Source: Grimontia sedimenti (GTDB taxonomy: Bacteria > Pseudomonadota > Gammaproteobacteria > Enterobacterales > Vibrionaceae). Taken from it: a stretch of 64,000 bases of DNA. Under the pieces are notes generated by a model. That model saw only the letters and a program-made list of their open reading frames with translations. It was not told where the DNA came from and did no database searches. The DNA is taken from contig NZ_JAALDL010000008.1 of assembly GCF_011045095.1 (NCBI RefSeq), positions 124,001-188,000 of the forward strand, written 5' to 3'. Positions 9,190 to 17,187 of the stretch are shown in pieces. Both the position numbers and the translations under genes were made by a program. How positions within the stretch are numbered: the stretch's first letter is position 1; every line of letters begins with the position of its first letter.

Positions 9190-10272
9190 TTAGCTCTGCA
9201 GAATCAACAGCGGCAATGCCAACATTTCATCGTCTTTGGTTGCGAAATAGATAATCACGCCAACCAAAGCGGCAACCGTTGAGAAGTACCACACGGTACT
9301 GAAGATTTGACCGTAGCGGCTCAGCGGCAACAGATGTGAGTGATGACGGTATTTCCATTCGAAGATAATTTCAGCACTACCAATCAGCAACAGGAAGCCA
9401 AGCAGGGCCAATCCGAATGCATAACTGACATATACGCCCACCGCCGCACCAGCAATACAGGCTACCAAGCCCGCAACGCTGTTCATCGAAAAGCTGATGC
9501 TTTTGAGGATGTGTCCGCCATCAAGGGGCAAAATCGGTAGCAGGTTGAACAAGTTTAATAGCGCATTAAAGGTTGCGAGACCGGCAAAAAACACATTCCC
9601 TGTTACCCAGTAAGCCACGAGCGCTGCCAAAGACATAAACAGGCCGAAGGTTGGTCCCATGATGGAAATCACCACATCCTGCCAGCGCGTATTTATCTTC
9701 TCATCCGAAAGCGCCAATCCGCCCATAAACGGGATAAGGTAAATGCCTTTGGTTTTCATGCCAAAGTATTTCATGGCGCGGATATGGCCGTATTCATGCA
9801 CCACAAGGCAAGCAATCAAGGCCAAGGCGAATTGCCAGGAAAACAGCCAGGAATAGGCAGCGACACTTGCGCCCGCGAGTACTACTTTGATGACTTTGGC
9901 ACTCTTGAAGAGTTTCAAGCCCAGTGATGCCAGACCAATCAGGCTGAATTTCTGTTTGGCTTGGGGTTTAACTTCCGGCTGTTGTCGCTCGATGTCTTTT
10001 TCATTGCGCGAGCCAGATTCCACCACTTCTCCGTCTACCGCCACTTTGTAGTCGATGTTGAATGGCTGCCAACTGAGGCTGGAAGATACATCGACGGTAA
10101 TGATTTGGTCGTTGGCCGTCAGTTGGAAAGTGTGGACTTTCTCGCCGTCGTTATCGGCGCTTGCGGCGAGTTGAGAAACGAGTTGGTTGTCCCAGTAAAG
10201 TGCTTGCCAGCCCGCCAGCGATCCTTCAAGACGCAGAGGCTTACCGAGACAGGTGATGTTGAATAGTTCCAA
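9190..10272 (-). CDS. site-2 protease family (M50) membrane metalloprotease
   Basis: The 360-residue protein has an N-terminal soluble region (about 1-108) followed by some six membrane segments. The zinc-binding HExxH is VVHEYGH (His159, Glu160, His163) and the distal ligand is in LLPILPLDGGH (Asp251), both inside membrane segments as in the S2P/SpoIVFB group. The NPDG-like motif is LPLDGGH here. Members cleave transmembrane segments to release regulators; a substrate cannot be read from context because the neighbours are unrelated. The soluble N-terminal domain could be a regulatory domain. It is transcribed alone and ends in a terminator. Confidence 0.85.
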   Translation of the reverse strand: MELFNITCLGKPLRLEGSLAGWQALYWDNQLVSQLAASADNDGEKVHTFQLTANDQIITVDVSSSLSWQPFNIDYKVAVDGEVVESGSRNEKDIERQQPEVKPQAKQKFSLIGLASLGLKLFKSAKVIKVVLAGASVAAYSWLFSWQFALALIACLVVHEYGHIRAMKYFGMKTKGIYLIPFMGGLALSDEKINTRWQDVVISIMGPTFGLFMSLAALVAYWVTGNVFFAGLATFNALLNLFNLLPILPLDGGHILKSISFSMNSVAGLVACIAGAAVGVYVSYAFGLALLGFLLLIGSAEIIFEWKYRHHSHLLPLSRYGQIFSTVWYFSTVAALVGVIIYFATKDDEMLALPLLILQS

Positions 10273-10333
10273 AGTGTTAGTGCTTCATCAGAAAACGTTG
10301 GCGCTAATGTACCAGCATTAGCGCCGGATTTCT

Positions 10334-11344
10334 CTAAGTAGGGAGATTGGTTAGTGAAGGAGCGACGATGATTTTGCGCGGGGCGGAATCACTTTTCTCT
10401 AACTGCTCAATCAAGCGTTTTGCGGCTTGTCGCCCAATCTCTTTGGCATCTGAATTCACAAATACGATGGGCGGCTCGGTGAGTTCCGCCTCTTGAACGG
10501 CATCAAAACCTACGATGGAGATTTCTTTGTTGAAGATGGTGTCGTTCCCGACGTCTCTGCCAAGTCGGTGAACGCCTTGTACCGCGCCGACTGCCGTTGA
10601 CGAATAATGGCAAAGTACCGCGCTGATTTGCGGATGGCTGGCAAGCAATGCTTCGACCGCTTTTGCGGCGGGTGCCTGACCGGGTTCACATTCCACCACC
10701 CATTCAGGTTTAAACGGCAAACCAAACTGCATTAGCGTGCTGCAATAACCTCCCACGCGTTCAGCGCGACAAAGTGAACTGCTTTTCCCGCCGACGTAAG
10801 CAATGCGACGATGACCTTGTTCAATCAGGTATTCCGTCGCCATTTTCGCCGCACTGGCGTTATCCGGCCCGACGTAATCAATCTGGTGATTGACCGATGC
10901 GCGGGAGATACACACCAACGGCAAGTTATGCGCTTTGAGCACATCCGCATCAACCTGCTGGTTTTCATTGGTCGGACAGAAAGCAATGCCGCCAACACCC
11001 TGACGTGCCATGGTCAGCATGCACTGTTCAAATTTTTCAGCATCGCCACTTTGCGCCAGAAACACCATGTAGCCTTGTTTTTCGGTTTCTTCGCAAAGCC
11101 CGGCAGCGACTTGCGCGTAGTAAGGGTCACTGATGTCTTTCAGGATCAGACCAACAATTTCGCTGCTGTTAGAGCGAAGGTTAGCAGCAGCACGGTTTCG
11201 GACATAGCCAAGTTCAGTCACGGCTTTGTTGACCTTATCCGCCGTATCCGGAGAGATACGCCCTTTGTTGCCCAACACCATTGAGACCGTGGTGACTGAG
11301 ACGCCTGCGTGCTCAGCGACATCCGTGATCGTCACTTTCTTCAA
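10334..11344 (-). CDS. malI: MalI, LacI-family repressor of malXY
   Basis: The 336-residue protein has a LacI-type helix-turn-helix at residues 3-25 (ITDVAEHAGVSVTTVSMVLG) and hinge helix RNRAAANLRS, then a periplasmic-binding-protein-like effector domain (KMATEYLIEQGHRRIAYVGG). In E. coli MalI represses the divergent malXY operon; the same divergent arrangement is seen here, with two near-identical palindromes between the genes. The inducer of MalI is not settled in the literature I know. Family length, operator sequence and neighbours all agree. Confidence 0.93.
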   Translation of the reverse strand: MKKVTITDVAEHAGVSVTTVSMVLGNKGRISPDTADKVNKAVTELGYVRNRAAANLRSNSSEIVGLILKDISDPYYAQVAAGLCEETEKQGYMVFLAQSGDAEKFEQCMLTMARQGVGGIAFCPTNENQQVDADVLKAHNLPLVCISRASVNHQIDYVGPDNASAAKMATEYLIEQGHRRIAYVGGKSSSLCRAERVGGYCSTLMQFGLPFKPEWVVECEPGQAPAAKAVEALLASHPQISAVLCHYSSTAVGAVQGVHRLGRDVGNDTIFNKEISIVGFDAVQEAELTEPPIVFVNSDAKEIGRQAAKRLIEQLEKSDSAPRKIIVAPSLTNLPT

Positions 11345-11442
11345 GTGAATTCCTTATTTGATACTTAATAACCAGACGACGTGAAAATGCAGGATTCAGC
11401 GTGCATCCTCATGTCGTTTGAATATGGGTTAGCGTGACATTA

Positions 11443-11456
11443 GTAAAACGTTTTAC
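11443..11456. promoter_or_regulatory. MalI operator 1
   Basis: A perfect palindrome GTAAAACGTTTTAC, matching the known E. coli MalI operator core TAAAACGTTTTA. It lies about 100 bp upstream of malI's start and is probably the malI autoregulatory site. Confidence 0.88.
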
Positions 11457-11543
11457 CAAGAAAGGATACTGCCAAATTCCCATTATTTAAACCTGATCAA
11501 ATTTGTGGATTAAGCATCGATGCGCAGATCACAAATGTTTTGA

Positions 11544-11555
11544 TAAAACGTTTTA
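11544..11555. promoter_or_regulatory. MalI operator 2
   Basis: The core TAAAACGTTTTA is repeated, in the context GATAAAACGTTTTACC. The centre is exactly 100 bp from that of operator 1 and it lies upstream of the malX start, so it probably controls malXY. Confidence 0.88.
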
Positions 11556-11680
11556 CCAAAATTTTGTTTCCCTAATATGAGCGGCGAAAACACATAGTCC
11601 CGTGTGTGGGGCAGACAACCGATTCATGCTTTGGTTGAGGACTCCACACCAGTCATATGCTCATAATTCGGAGAGTTGTA

Positions 11681-13261
11681 ATGACGAAGAAAGCCACCAA
11701 AACCACCATGTGGGAATTCCTCCAAAGTCTTGGTAAAACCTTTATGTTGCCTGTTGCGCTGTTGGCGTTCTCAGGTATTTTGCTCGGTGTGGGTAGCTCG
11801 CTGTCGAGTAATGCCATCCGCGAAGCGATCCCTTTCTTAGATAACACCCTGCTTCAATACCTGTTTATGTGGATGACCAAGATTGGCTTGGTGGCATTCA
11901 TCTATCTGCCAGTGATGTTCGCGATTGCGATTCCGCTGGGTCTGGCACGAGAAGAAAAAGGCGTCGCAGCCTTTGCGGGTTTCGTGGGTTATGCCGCGTT
12001 TAACCTGGCGATCAACTTCTTCCTGACCGTGAACGGCGTGCTGGGTGACGAACTGGAACGCAAAGCCTACGGCGTGAAGAGCATTATCGGCATTGAATCT
12101 ATCGACACCGGTATTCTGGGTGCTGTGATGGTAGGTATCATCGTCGCCAAACTGCACCAGCGTTTCTACACCTTCAAGATGCCGGATGCACTGGCGTTCT
12201 TTGGTGGCGCACGTTTCGTTCCTATCATTTCAGCAATTACGCTGGGTGTTGTGGGTGTACTGATCCCATTCGTATGGCCTTACTTTGCTGCTGGCATCAA
12301 CGGTATCGGTAACTTGATTGCAGGTGCTGGCGCGTTCGGTCCGTTCCTGTTCGGTACTGGTGAGCGTCTACTGTTGCCTGTTGGTCTTCACCACATTCTG
12401 GTTGCACTGATCCGCTTTACTGAAGCGGGCGGCACCATGGAAGTGTGTGGTCAGACAGTCTCTGGCGCGCTGAACATTTTCTACTCTGAACTGGCGTGTG
12501 CAGATACCAACGGCTTCAGCCCTGAAGTGACCGCATTCCTGTCCCAAGGCAAGATGCCAGCATTCCTTGGTGGTCTGCCGGGTGCAGCACTGGCAATGTA
12601 CCACTGTGCGAAACCTGAAAACCGCAGCAAGATTAAAGCGCTACTGATCTCTGGTGTCGTGGCGTGTGTGGTCGGCGGTATCACAGAGCCTCTGGAATTC
12701 CTGTTCCTGTTCGTGGCACCGGCTCTGTACTTCATCCACGCTATCCTGACTGGCCTTGGCTTCATGGTTATGGGTCTGCTGGATGTGACTATCGGTAACA
12801 CCGACGGCAACATCATCGACTTCCTGGTGTTTGGTGTTCTGCAAGGCACAGCAACCAAGTGGTATCTGGTTCCAATGGTGGCAGGCGCGTGGTTTTCGGT
12901 TTACTACACCGTGTTCAAGTTCGCGATTACCAAGTTCAACCTGAAAACCCCGGGCCGTGAAGTGGACACCGCGGAAGTAGACTCTGAGCTGGAAGCGGCT
13001 TTCATCAACGAATCTGGTAAAGGTGCAGCGATTCTGGCAGCACTTGGCGGTAAAGAGAACATCACCGCGCTGGACAACTGCATTACCCGCCTGCGTCTGT
13101 CTGTCGACAACATGGAACTGGTAGATGCTGACAAGCTGAAATCATACGGTGCGCTGGGTGTGGTGAAGCTGGATGCTCACAACCTGCAAGTCGTGATTGG
13201 TACTCAGGTTCATCTGGTGAAAAATGAAATGCAGGCGCTGATGACCGCAACGGCAAGCTGA
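11681..13261 (+). CDS. malX: MalX, PTS maltose/glucose-type EIICB component
   Basis: The 526-residue protein matches E. coli MalX along its length. Residues about 10-400 form the EIIC membrane channel (TFMLPVALLAFSGI, GTGERLLLPVGLHHILVAL, GNTDGNIIDFLVFG). The C-terminal EIIB domain carries the phosphorylated cysteine in DNCITRLRL (Cys467). There is no EIIA domain, so a EIIA-Glc in trans is expected. The start is ATG 11681, with GGAG 7 nt upstream; an in-frame ATG at 11657 lacks a ribosome-binding site. malY follows across a hairpin. In E. coli the true substrate of MalX is unsettled. Confidence 0.95.
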   Translation: MTKKATKTTMWEFLQSLGKTFMLPVALLAFSGILLGVGSSLSSNAIREAIPFLDNTLLQYLFMWMTKIGLVAFIYLPVMFAIAIPLGLAREEKGVAAFAGFVGYAAFNLAINFFLTVNGVLGDELERKAYGVKSIIGIESIDTGILGAVMVGIIVAKLHQRFYTFKMPDALAFFGGARFVPIISAITLGVVGVLIPFVWPYFAAGINGIGNLIAGAGAFGPFLFGTGERLLLPVGLHHILVALIRFTEAGGTMEVCGQTVSGALNIFYSELACADTNGFSPEVTAFLSQGKMPAFLGGLPGAALAMYHCAKPENRSKIKALLISGVVACVVGGITEPLEFLFLFVAPALYFIHAILTGLGFMVMGLLDVTIGNTDGNIIDFLVFGVLQGTATKWYLVPMVAGAWFSVYYTVFKFAITKFNLKTPGREVDTAEVDSELEAAFINESGKGAAILAALGGKENITALDNCITRLRLSVDNMELVDADKLKSYGALGVVKLDAHNLQVVIGTQVHLVKNEMQALMTATAS

Positions 13262-13277
13262 TAACTTGTTCCCCCTA

Positions 13278-13310
13278 AACCCCCGCAACTCAATAAGTCG
13301 GGGGTTTTCC
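13278..13310 (+). terminator. intercistronic hairpin between malX and malY
   Basis: AACCCCCG (13278-13285) pairs with CGGGGGTT (13299-13306) and is followed by TT. It could reduce malY expression relative to malX or protect the malX 3' end. Confidence 0.65.
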
Positions 13311-13336
13311 TGTTTGTGTACGACAAGAAGGCACAC

Positions 13337-14509
13337 ATGACATTTAATTTTGACACCCCAATTGACCGCATGGGCACCTACTGCACTCAATGGGACTATG
13401 TGCAGGACAGATTCGGCAAAGCAGGGCTGCTGCCATTCACGATTTCAGACATGGACTTCGCAGCGCCAGCACCTGTGATGGAAGCCCTGAAAGCGCGCTT
13501 GGAACATCCTGTTTTGGGCTATTCGCGCTGGAATCACGATGACTTTAAAGGCGCGATTGAAAGCTGGTATCAACGCCGCTTCGATGTGCAAATCGACAAA
13601 GACACCATCGTTTACGGCCCCTCAGTGATTTACATCATCGCCAAGCTGATTGAAACGTGGAGCCACGCGGGCGATGGCGTAGTCTTTCAAACGCCAGCAT
13701 ATGATGCATTCGACAAGTTGGTGGAAGGGGCAGGGCGTCGCTGTGTGCGAAACCCACTCGTCAAAACAGCATCCGGCTGGGAAATAGACTGGAACTTGCT
13801 GGAAGCGCAATTGGCAGAAGCCGATACCACGATTTTCCTGCTGTGCAGCCCACACAACCCAACCGGTCGTGTTTGGCAAAAAGATGAATTGCAGCGCATC
13901 GCAACGCTTTGCGATGAGCACGATGTGGCGCTGATCTCCGACGAAATCCATATGGATGTCGCCTTCAAAGCTCATACTCCTTGGACAGGCTTTGGCATGA
14001 CGCAGCGTTGGGCGCTGGTGACCTCAGCTTCCAAGTCTTTCAACATTCCGGCTTTGAACGGCGCTTACGCGTTTATTGCCGAAGACAAAGCGCGTAATGA
14101 TTACCTGTTCAAACTGAAAGAAGTGGATGGGCTGTCATCGCCTTCTATTCTCGGCGTGATAGGGATGATGGCCGCCTACAATCACGGTGAAGAGTGGCTC
14201 AACGCATTGAATGCTTATGTGCGTGATAGTCACGGGATTGTGCGTGACACACTCAGCATGTTCCCAGAACTCAACTACGTGGTGCCTGATGCGACGTATT
14301 TGGCGTGGATTGATTTGTCGCCGCTAAACCTTGATATGCAGAAGTTACAAAGTGATCTGATTGAACACTTCAATGTCGCCATTATGGATGGCAGTGTTTA
14401 TGGGGAGTCGGGCAAAGGGTATGTCCGCCTGAATCTGGGCTGTCCGCGCTCGAAAGTGGAAGCGGGATTGAAAGCGTTGATTGAGGCAATAAAGCGTCAG
14501 CGACCTTAA
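13337..14509 (+). CDS. malY: MalY, PLP-dependent cystathionine beta-lyase and MalT modulator
   Basis: From ATG 13337 the product has 390 residues, the same length as E. coli MalY. It is a fold-type I aminotransferase-class enzyme: substrate end LPFTISDMDFA (33-43), YGPSVIY (93-99), SPHNPTGRVW (171-180), SDEIHMD (201-207) and the PLP lysine in SASKSFNIPA (Lys233, the same number as in E. coli MalY). E. coli MalY has beta-C-S lyase activity and also binds and inhibits MalT. AAGAAGG sits 5 nt before the start; a GTG at 13316 is in frame but unsupported. Confidence 0.94.
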   Translation: MTFNFDTPIDRMGTYCTQWDYVQDRFGKAGLLPFTISDMDFAAPAPVMEALKARLEHPVLGYSRWNHDDFKGAIESWYQRRFDVQIDKDTIVYGPSVIYIIAKLIETWSHAGDGVVFQTPAYDAFDKLVEGAGRRCVRNPLVKTASGWEIDWNLLEAQLAEADTTIFLLCSPHNPTGRVWQKDELQRIATLCDEHDVALISDEIHMDVAFKAHTPWTGFGMTQRWALVTSASKSFNIPALNGAYAFIAEDKARNDYLFKLKEVDGLSSPSILGVIGMMAAYNHGEEWLNALNAYVRDSHGIVRDTLSMFPELNYVVPDATYLAWIDLSPLNLDMQKLQSDLIEHFNVAIMDGSVYGESGKGYVRLNLGCPRSKVEAGLKALIEAIKRQRP

Positions 14510-14515
14510 AAAAAA

Positions 14516-14534
14516 GCGCCACAATCTGTGGCGC
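14516..14534. terminator. hairpin after malY
   Basis: GCGCCACA pairs with TGTGGCGC over a 3-nt loop. A-run to the left, weak T content to the right, so it is a better terminator for the minus strand than for malY; it may act mainly as a 3' stabilising stem. Confidence 0.55.
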
Positions 14535-14750
14535 AAATCTCGTAGAGATAAGGAGAAAATCGGAAGTAGATGCTTTTCGAAGAGCCTTGATTATTCCCTT
14601 TCTGCCTGCATAACCTCAATCACTCAAAATTTTAATGATGCAAAAAAGCGTCATAGAGAAAGCCTGAATATTTAGTGAAGATTCCTGTTGGGGATGGTGG
14701 ACATCCCTTTCCCTCAGCAGGAATTCTTCTCATAACAATAAGCAGGCTCT

Positions 14751-16112
14751 ATGAACTATCGGCGAACAAAGCTATTTACTTCATTGATGATGGGCGCGCT
14801 GGCTTCGGGATCTGTTCTGGCAGAAACCGTAGACTTGAAACAACTTCACCAACTCGCTCTTTCCAACGACCCCCTACTTTCCCAGGTTAATGCCCAGGCG
14901 AACATGGCAAACGAAAGCATTGATCTGGCTTTTGCAAACCTGTTGCCTCAAATCCATGCTTACTTTAATGCGGGCCACTTACATGACCATCGAGGTGTTG
15001 ATGCGACGATTGGCGGCTCAGGAAACAGTGTGGGTGTTGGCGCAAAGTTAACTCAGGCAATTTATACACCAGCGGCCAAGCTTAGCGTTGATATTGCCAA
15101 GCAGGATGCCTCCAAAGTTGCGCTCTTAGTGGAGAAAGCAGAGTCTTCGCTGGTGTTGAGAACATCTACTGCTTACTTCGATGTGCTGCGCGCCAGTGAT
15201 GCGCTTTCTGTTGCGGAAGCCAACCTGAACACCATCGAAGAAATGAACAAACAAACCACGATGCGTGTTGAACTGGGCCTTGCCAGCGATTTGGACCACT
15301 GGGAAGCGCAGGCAAAATATGACATGGCCAATGCGAACATTATTCAAACCCGTGCCATGTATGAAAACAGCCTTGATGCCCTTTATACATTAACGGGAAA
15401 GCAGTTCTCCGGCGTGTATCCGATTGATAATGCGCTCTTCTCTCCTAAGCAGCCTGCAAACGACAACCTGCTGCTGTGGCAGCAAAAAGCCCAAGCTCAG
15501 AACCATGACCTACGAATGGCAACTCAGGCTATGGACATTGCCAAACAACAGATAGCGCTGGCGCAAAGTGGCCACAAGCCAACCGTTGTCCTGTTTGGCG
15601 GTGTGAATCAAGAACTGCTCATGGATATTACCCATTTGGGTGGCAACAAAATTGAAGATGGCAAGCTGGACAATCTCACTGAGGTGGAAGTCGGTATTGC
15701 TGCGAATTTGCCGCTGTACACAGGTGGTCGCACCTCGGCTCAGGTGGATATAGCAAAAGAAGGCTTAGTACTGGCGCAGAGTGTGCAGGAACAAACCTTC
15801 AGGAGTGTGACGGAGCAAATCAACCAGGCAGAGCGCTTTGCGACGGCTTCCTTACATGCACTGAAAGCTCATCAACAAAGCCTTATTTCTGCTGAAGCTG
15901 CCCTTAAAGCCATCGAAAAAGGGCATGAAGTTGGTACACGCACCATGACCGAGGTGTTGGATGCCAATACCCGCTATTTCCAAGCCCAAAACCAAGTCAA
16001 TCAAGCGAAGTATAACTTCATCATCAATAGCCTAATGCTCAAGTTCGTGGCAGGTGAGTTAGCTGTCGATGATATCCATGGCTTAAACGCCAGCCTCAAG
16101 CGCGAATTATAA
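14751..16112 (+). CDS. TolC-family outer-membrane efflux protein
   Basis: The 453-residue protein begins with a Sec signal ending near SGSVLAETVD. The mature chain shows two related halves of OEP (TolC) type, with long amphipathic helices that form the periplasmic tunnel (LQQKAQAQNHDLRMATQAMD, LHALKAHQQSLISAEAALKA). Typical length for the family is 420-490. The MFP and RND genes follow at once, so it should be the dedicated outer-membrane channel of this tripartite pump. It is the first gene of the operon. Confidence 0.9.
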   Translation: MNYRRTKLFTSLMMGALASGSVLAETVDLKQLHQLALSNDPLLSQVNAQANMANESIDLAFANLLPQIHAYFNAGHLHDHRGVDATIGGSGNSVGVGAKLTQAIYTPAAKLSVDIAKQDASKVALLVEKAESSLVLRTSTAYFDVLRASDALSVAEANLNTIEEMNKQTTMRVELGLASDLDHWEAQAKYDMANANIIQTRAMYENSLDALYTLTGKQFSGVYPIDNALFSPKQPANDNLLLWQQKAQAQNHDLRMATQAMDIAKQQIALAQSGHKPTVVLFGGVNQELLMDITHLGGNKIEDGKLDNLTEVEVGIAANLPLYTGGRTSAQVDIAKEGLVLAQSVQEQTFRSVTEQINQAERFATASLHALKAHQQSLISAEAALKAIEKGHEVGTRTMTEVLDANTRYFQAQNQVNQAKYNFIINSLMLKFVAGELAVDDIHGLNASLKREL

Positions 16113-16132
16113 AGTTAGGAGTGATTAAGACG

Positions 16133-17176
16133 ATGAAAATGAATAAAAATCTTCTGCTTGCCAGCCTGTTGTTTCCCGGTTTAGCGCTGGCACAAGGTGT
16201 ACAGGTTGATGCGATGACGACAGAGCACGCACAATTTACACCAACCCAATCTTATGTTGCCAAGCTTGAAGCGGCTGAACACGCCAAGTTGATGACACGC
16301 ATTTCGGGTTATTTGATGAAGCAACACTTTAGTGACGGTGCCTGGGTAAACGAAGGGGACGTGTTGTTTGAAATTGACCCTGTTCCGTATCAGCAAGCAT
16401 TGGCGATTGCAGAGGCTAACCTCGAAAAAGCGAAAGCGGCGCTGGCCCGCGTTGAGCTGTCGCACAAGCGTGTGAAAGCATTGCAGGACAACGGCGGCGC
16501 AACGCAGTCAAATCTTGACGATTCCACGGCTGAATTGACGGTTTCCTTGGCGAATGTCGCGGTGGCGGAAGCGGCTGCAAACAAAGCGCGGGATGACCTG
16601 TCTTACACCAAAATCCGTGCCCCCTACGATGGTCGTTTGGGTCGCAGTAACTTCTCCCGCGGCGACATGATCACTCCAGCATCCGGGCCGATCACTGATA
16701 TTGTCAAAATTCATCCTATCACGGCGACCTTTTCAGTAAGTCATGATGAGTATCAACAGCAGAAGGCAAAACATCAGGGGCCCATTTCATTTTTGCTTGA
16801 GGAAACTGGTCAACAGGGTGGCTTGAAGTTTGTTGATAACAAAATTAACCCTGCCAGTGGCACCATCAAAGTGGCGGCGACGTTCGATAACGAGGACCTT
16901 GCGCTATTTCCAAATCAGGTTGTTCGTGTCTCTTTAAACAATGCCGCTTTTTTCGATGGCGTATGGATCCCTCAAGCTTCAGTTCAACAAGCGCTGACTG
17001 AACAGTTCGTTTATGTCGTCAATGATGGCAAGGCAGAGCGCCGTGCGATTGAAGTGCTGGAGCGTCAAGGCACTAACGTGTTTGTCAGCAATGGTATTGA
17101 AGCGGGTGAGCGAGTGATCACCGCAGGTTTGCTGCGCGTGCGTCCTGATGTACCAGTGGTTGTGAGCGAGGAGTAA
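16133..17176 (+). CDS. periplasmic adaptor (MFP/HlyD-AcrA family) of RND pump
   Basis: From ATG 16133 (AGGAG 11 nt upstream; a GTG at 16121 overlaps it) the product begins MKMNKNLLLASLLFPGLALA, a Sec signal. There is no lipobox Cys, unlike AcrA. Lipoyl/beta-barrel elements are seen in LMTRISGYLMKQHFSDGAWV and YTKIRAPYDGRLGRSNFSRG; the helical hairpin lies between them (about 85-140). The membrane-proximal domain follows. It begins 20 bp after the channel gene and 11 bp before the RND gene, so the three form one operon. Confidence 0.9.
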   Translation: MKMNKNLLLASLLFPGLALAQGVQVDAMTTEHAQFTPTQSYVAKLEAAEHAKLMTRISGYLMKQHFSDGAWVNEGDVLFEIDPVPYQQALAIAEANLEKAKAALARVELSHKRVKALQDNGGATQSNLDDSTAELTVSLANVAVAEAAANKARDDLSYTKIRAPYDGRLGRSNFSRGDMITPASGPITDIVKIHPITATFSVSHDEYQQQKAKHQGPISFLLEETGQQGGLKFVDNKINPASGTIKVAATFDNEDLALFPNQVVRVSLNNAAFFDGVWIPQASVQQALTEQFVYVVNDGKAERRAIEVLERQGTNVFVSNGIEAGERVITAGLLRVRPDVPVVVSEE

Positions 17177-17187
17177 GGTGACCGCCT

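Noticed and set aside
11500-11543. CRP site between malI and malX
   Set aside because: One half-site (TCACA) is seen, but the partner half at the right distance is poor, so I did not call it.
11657-11680. Upstream ATG as malX start
   Set aside because: It lacks a ribosome site, while ATG 11681 has GGAG at proper distance and matches the family N-terminus.
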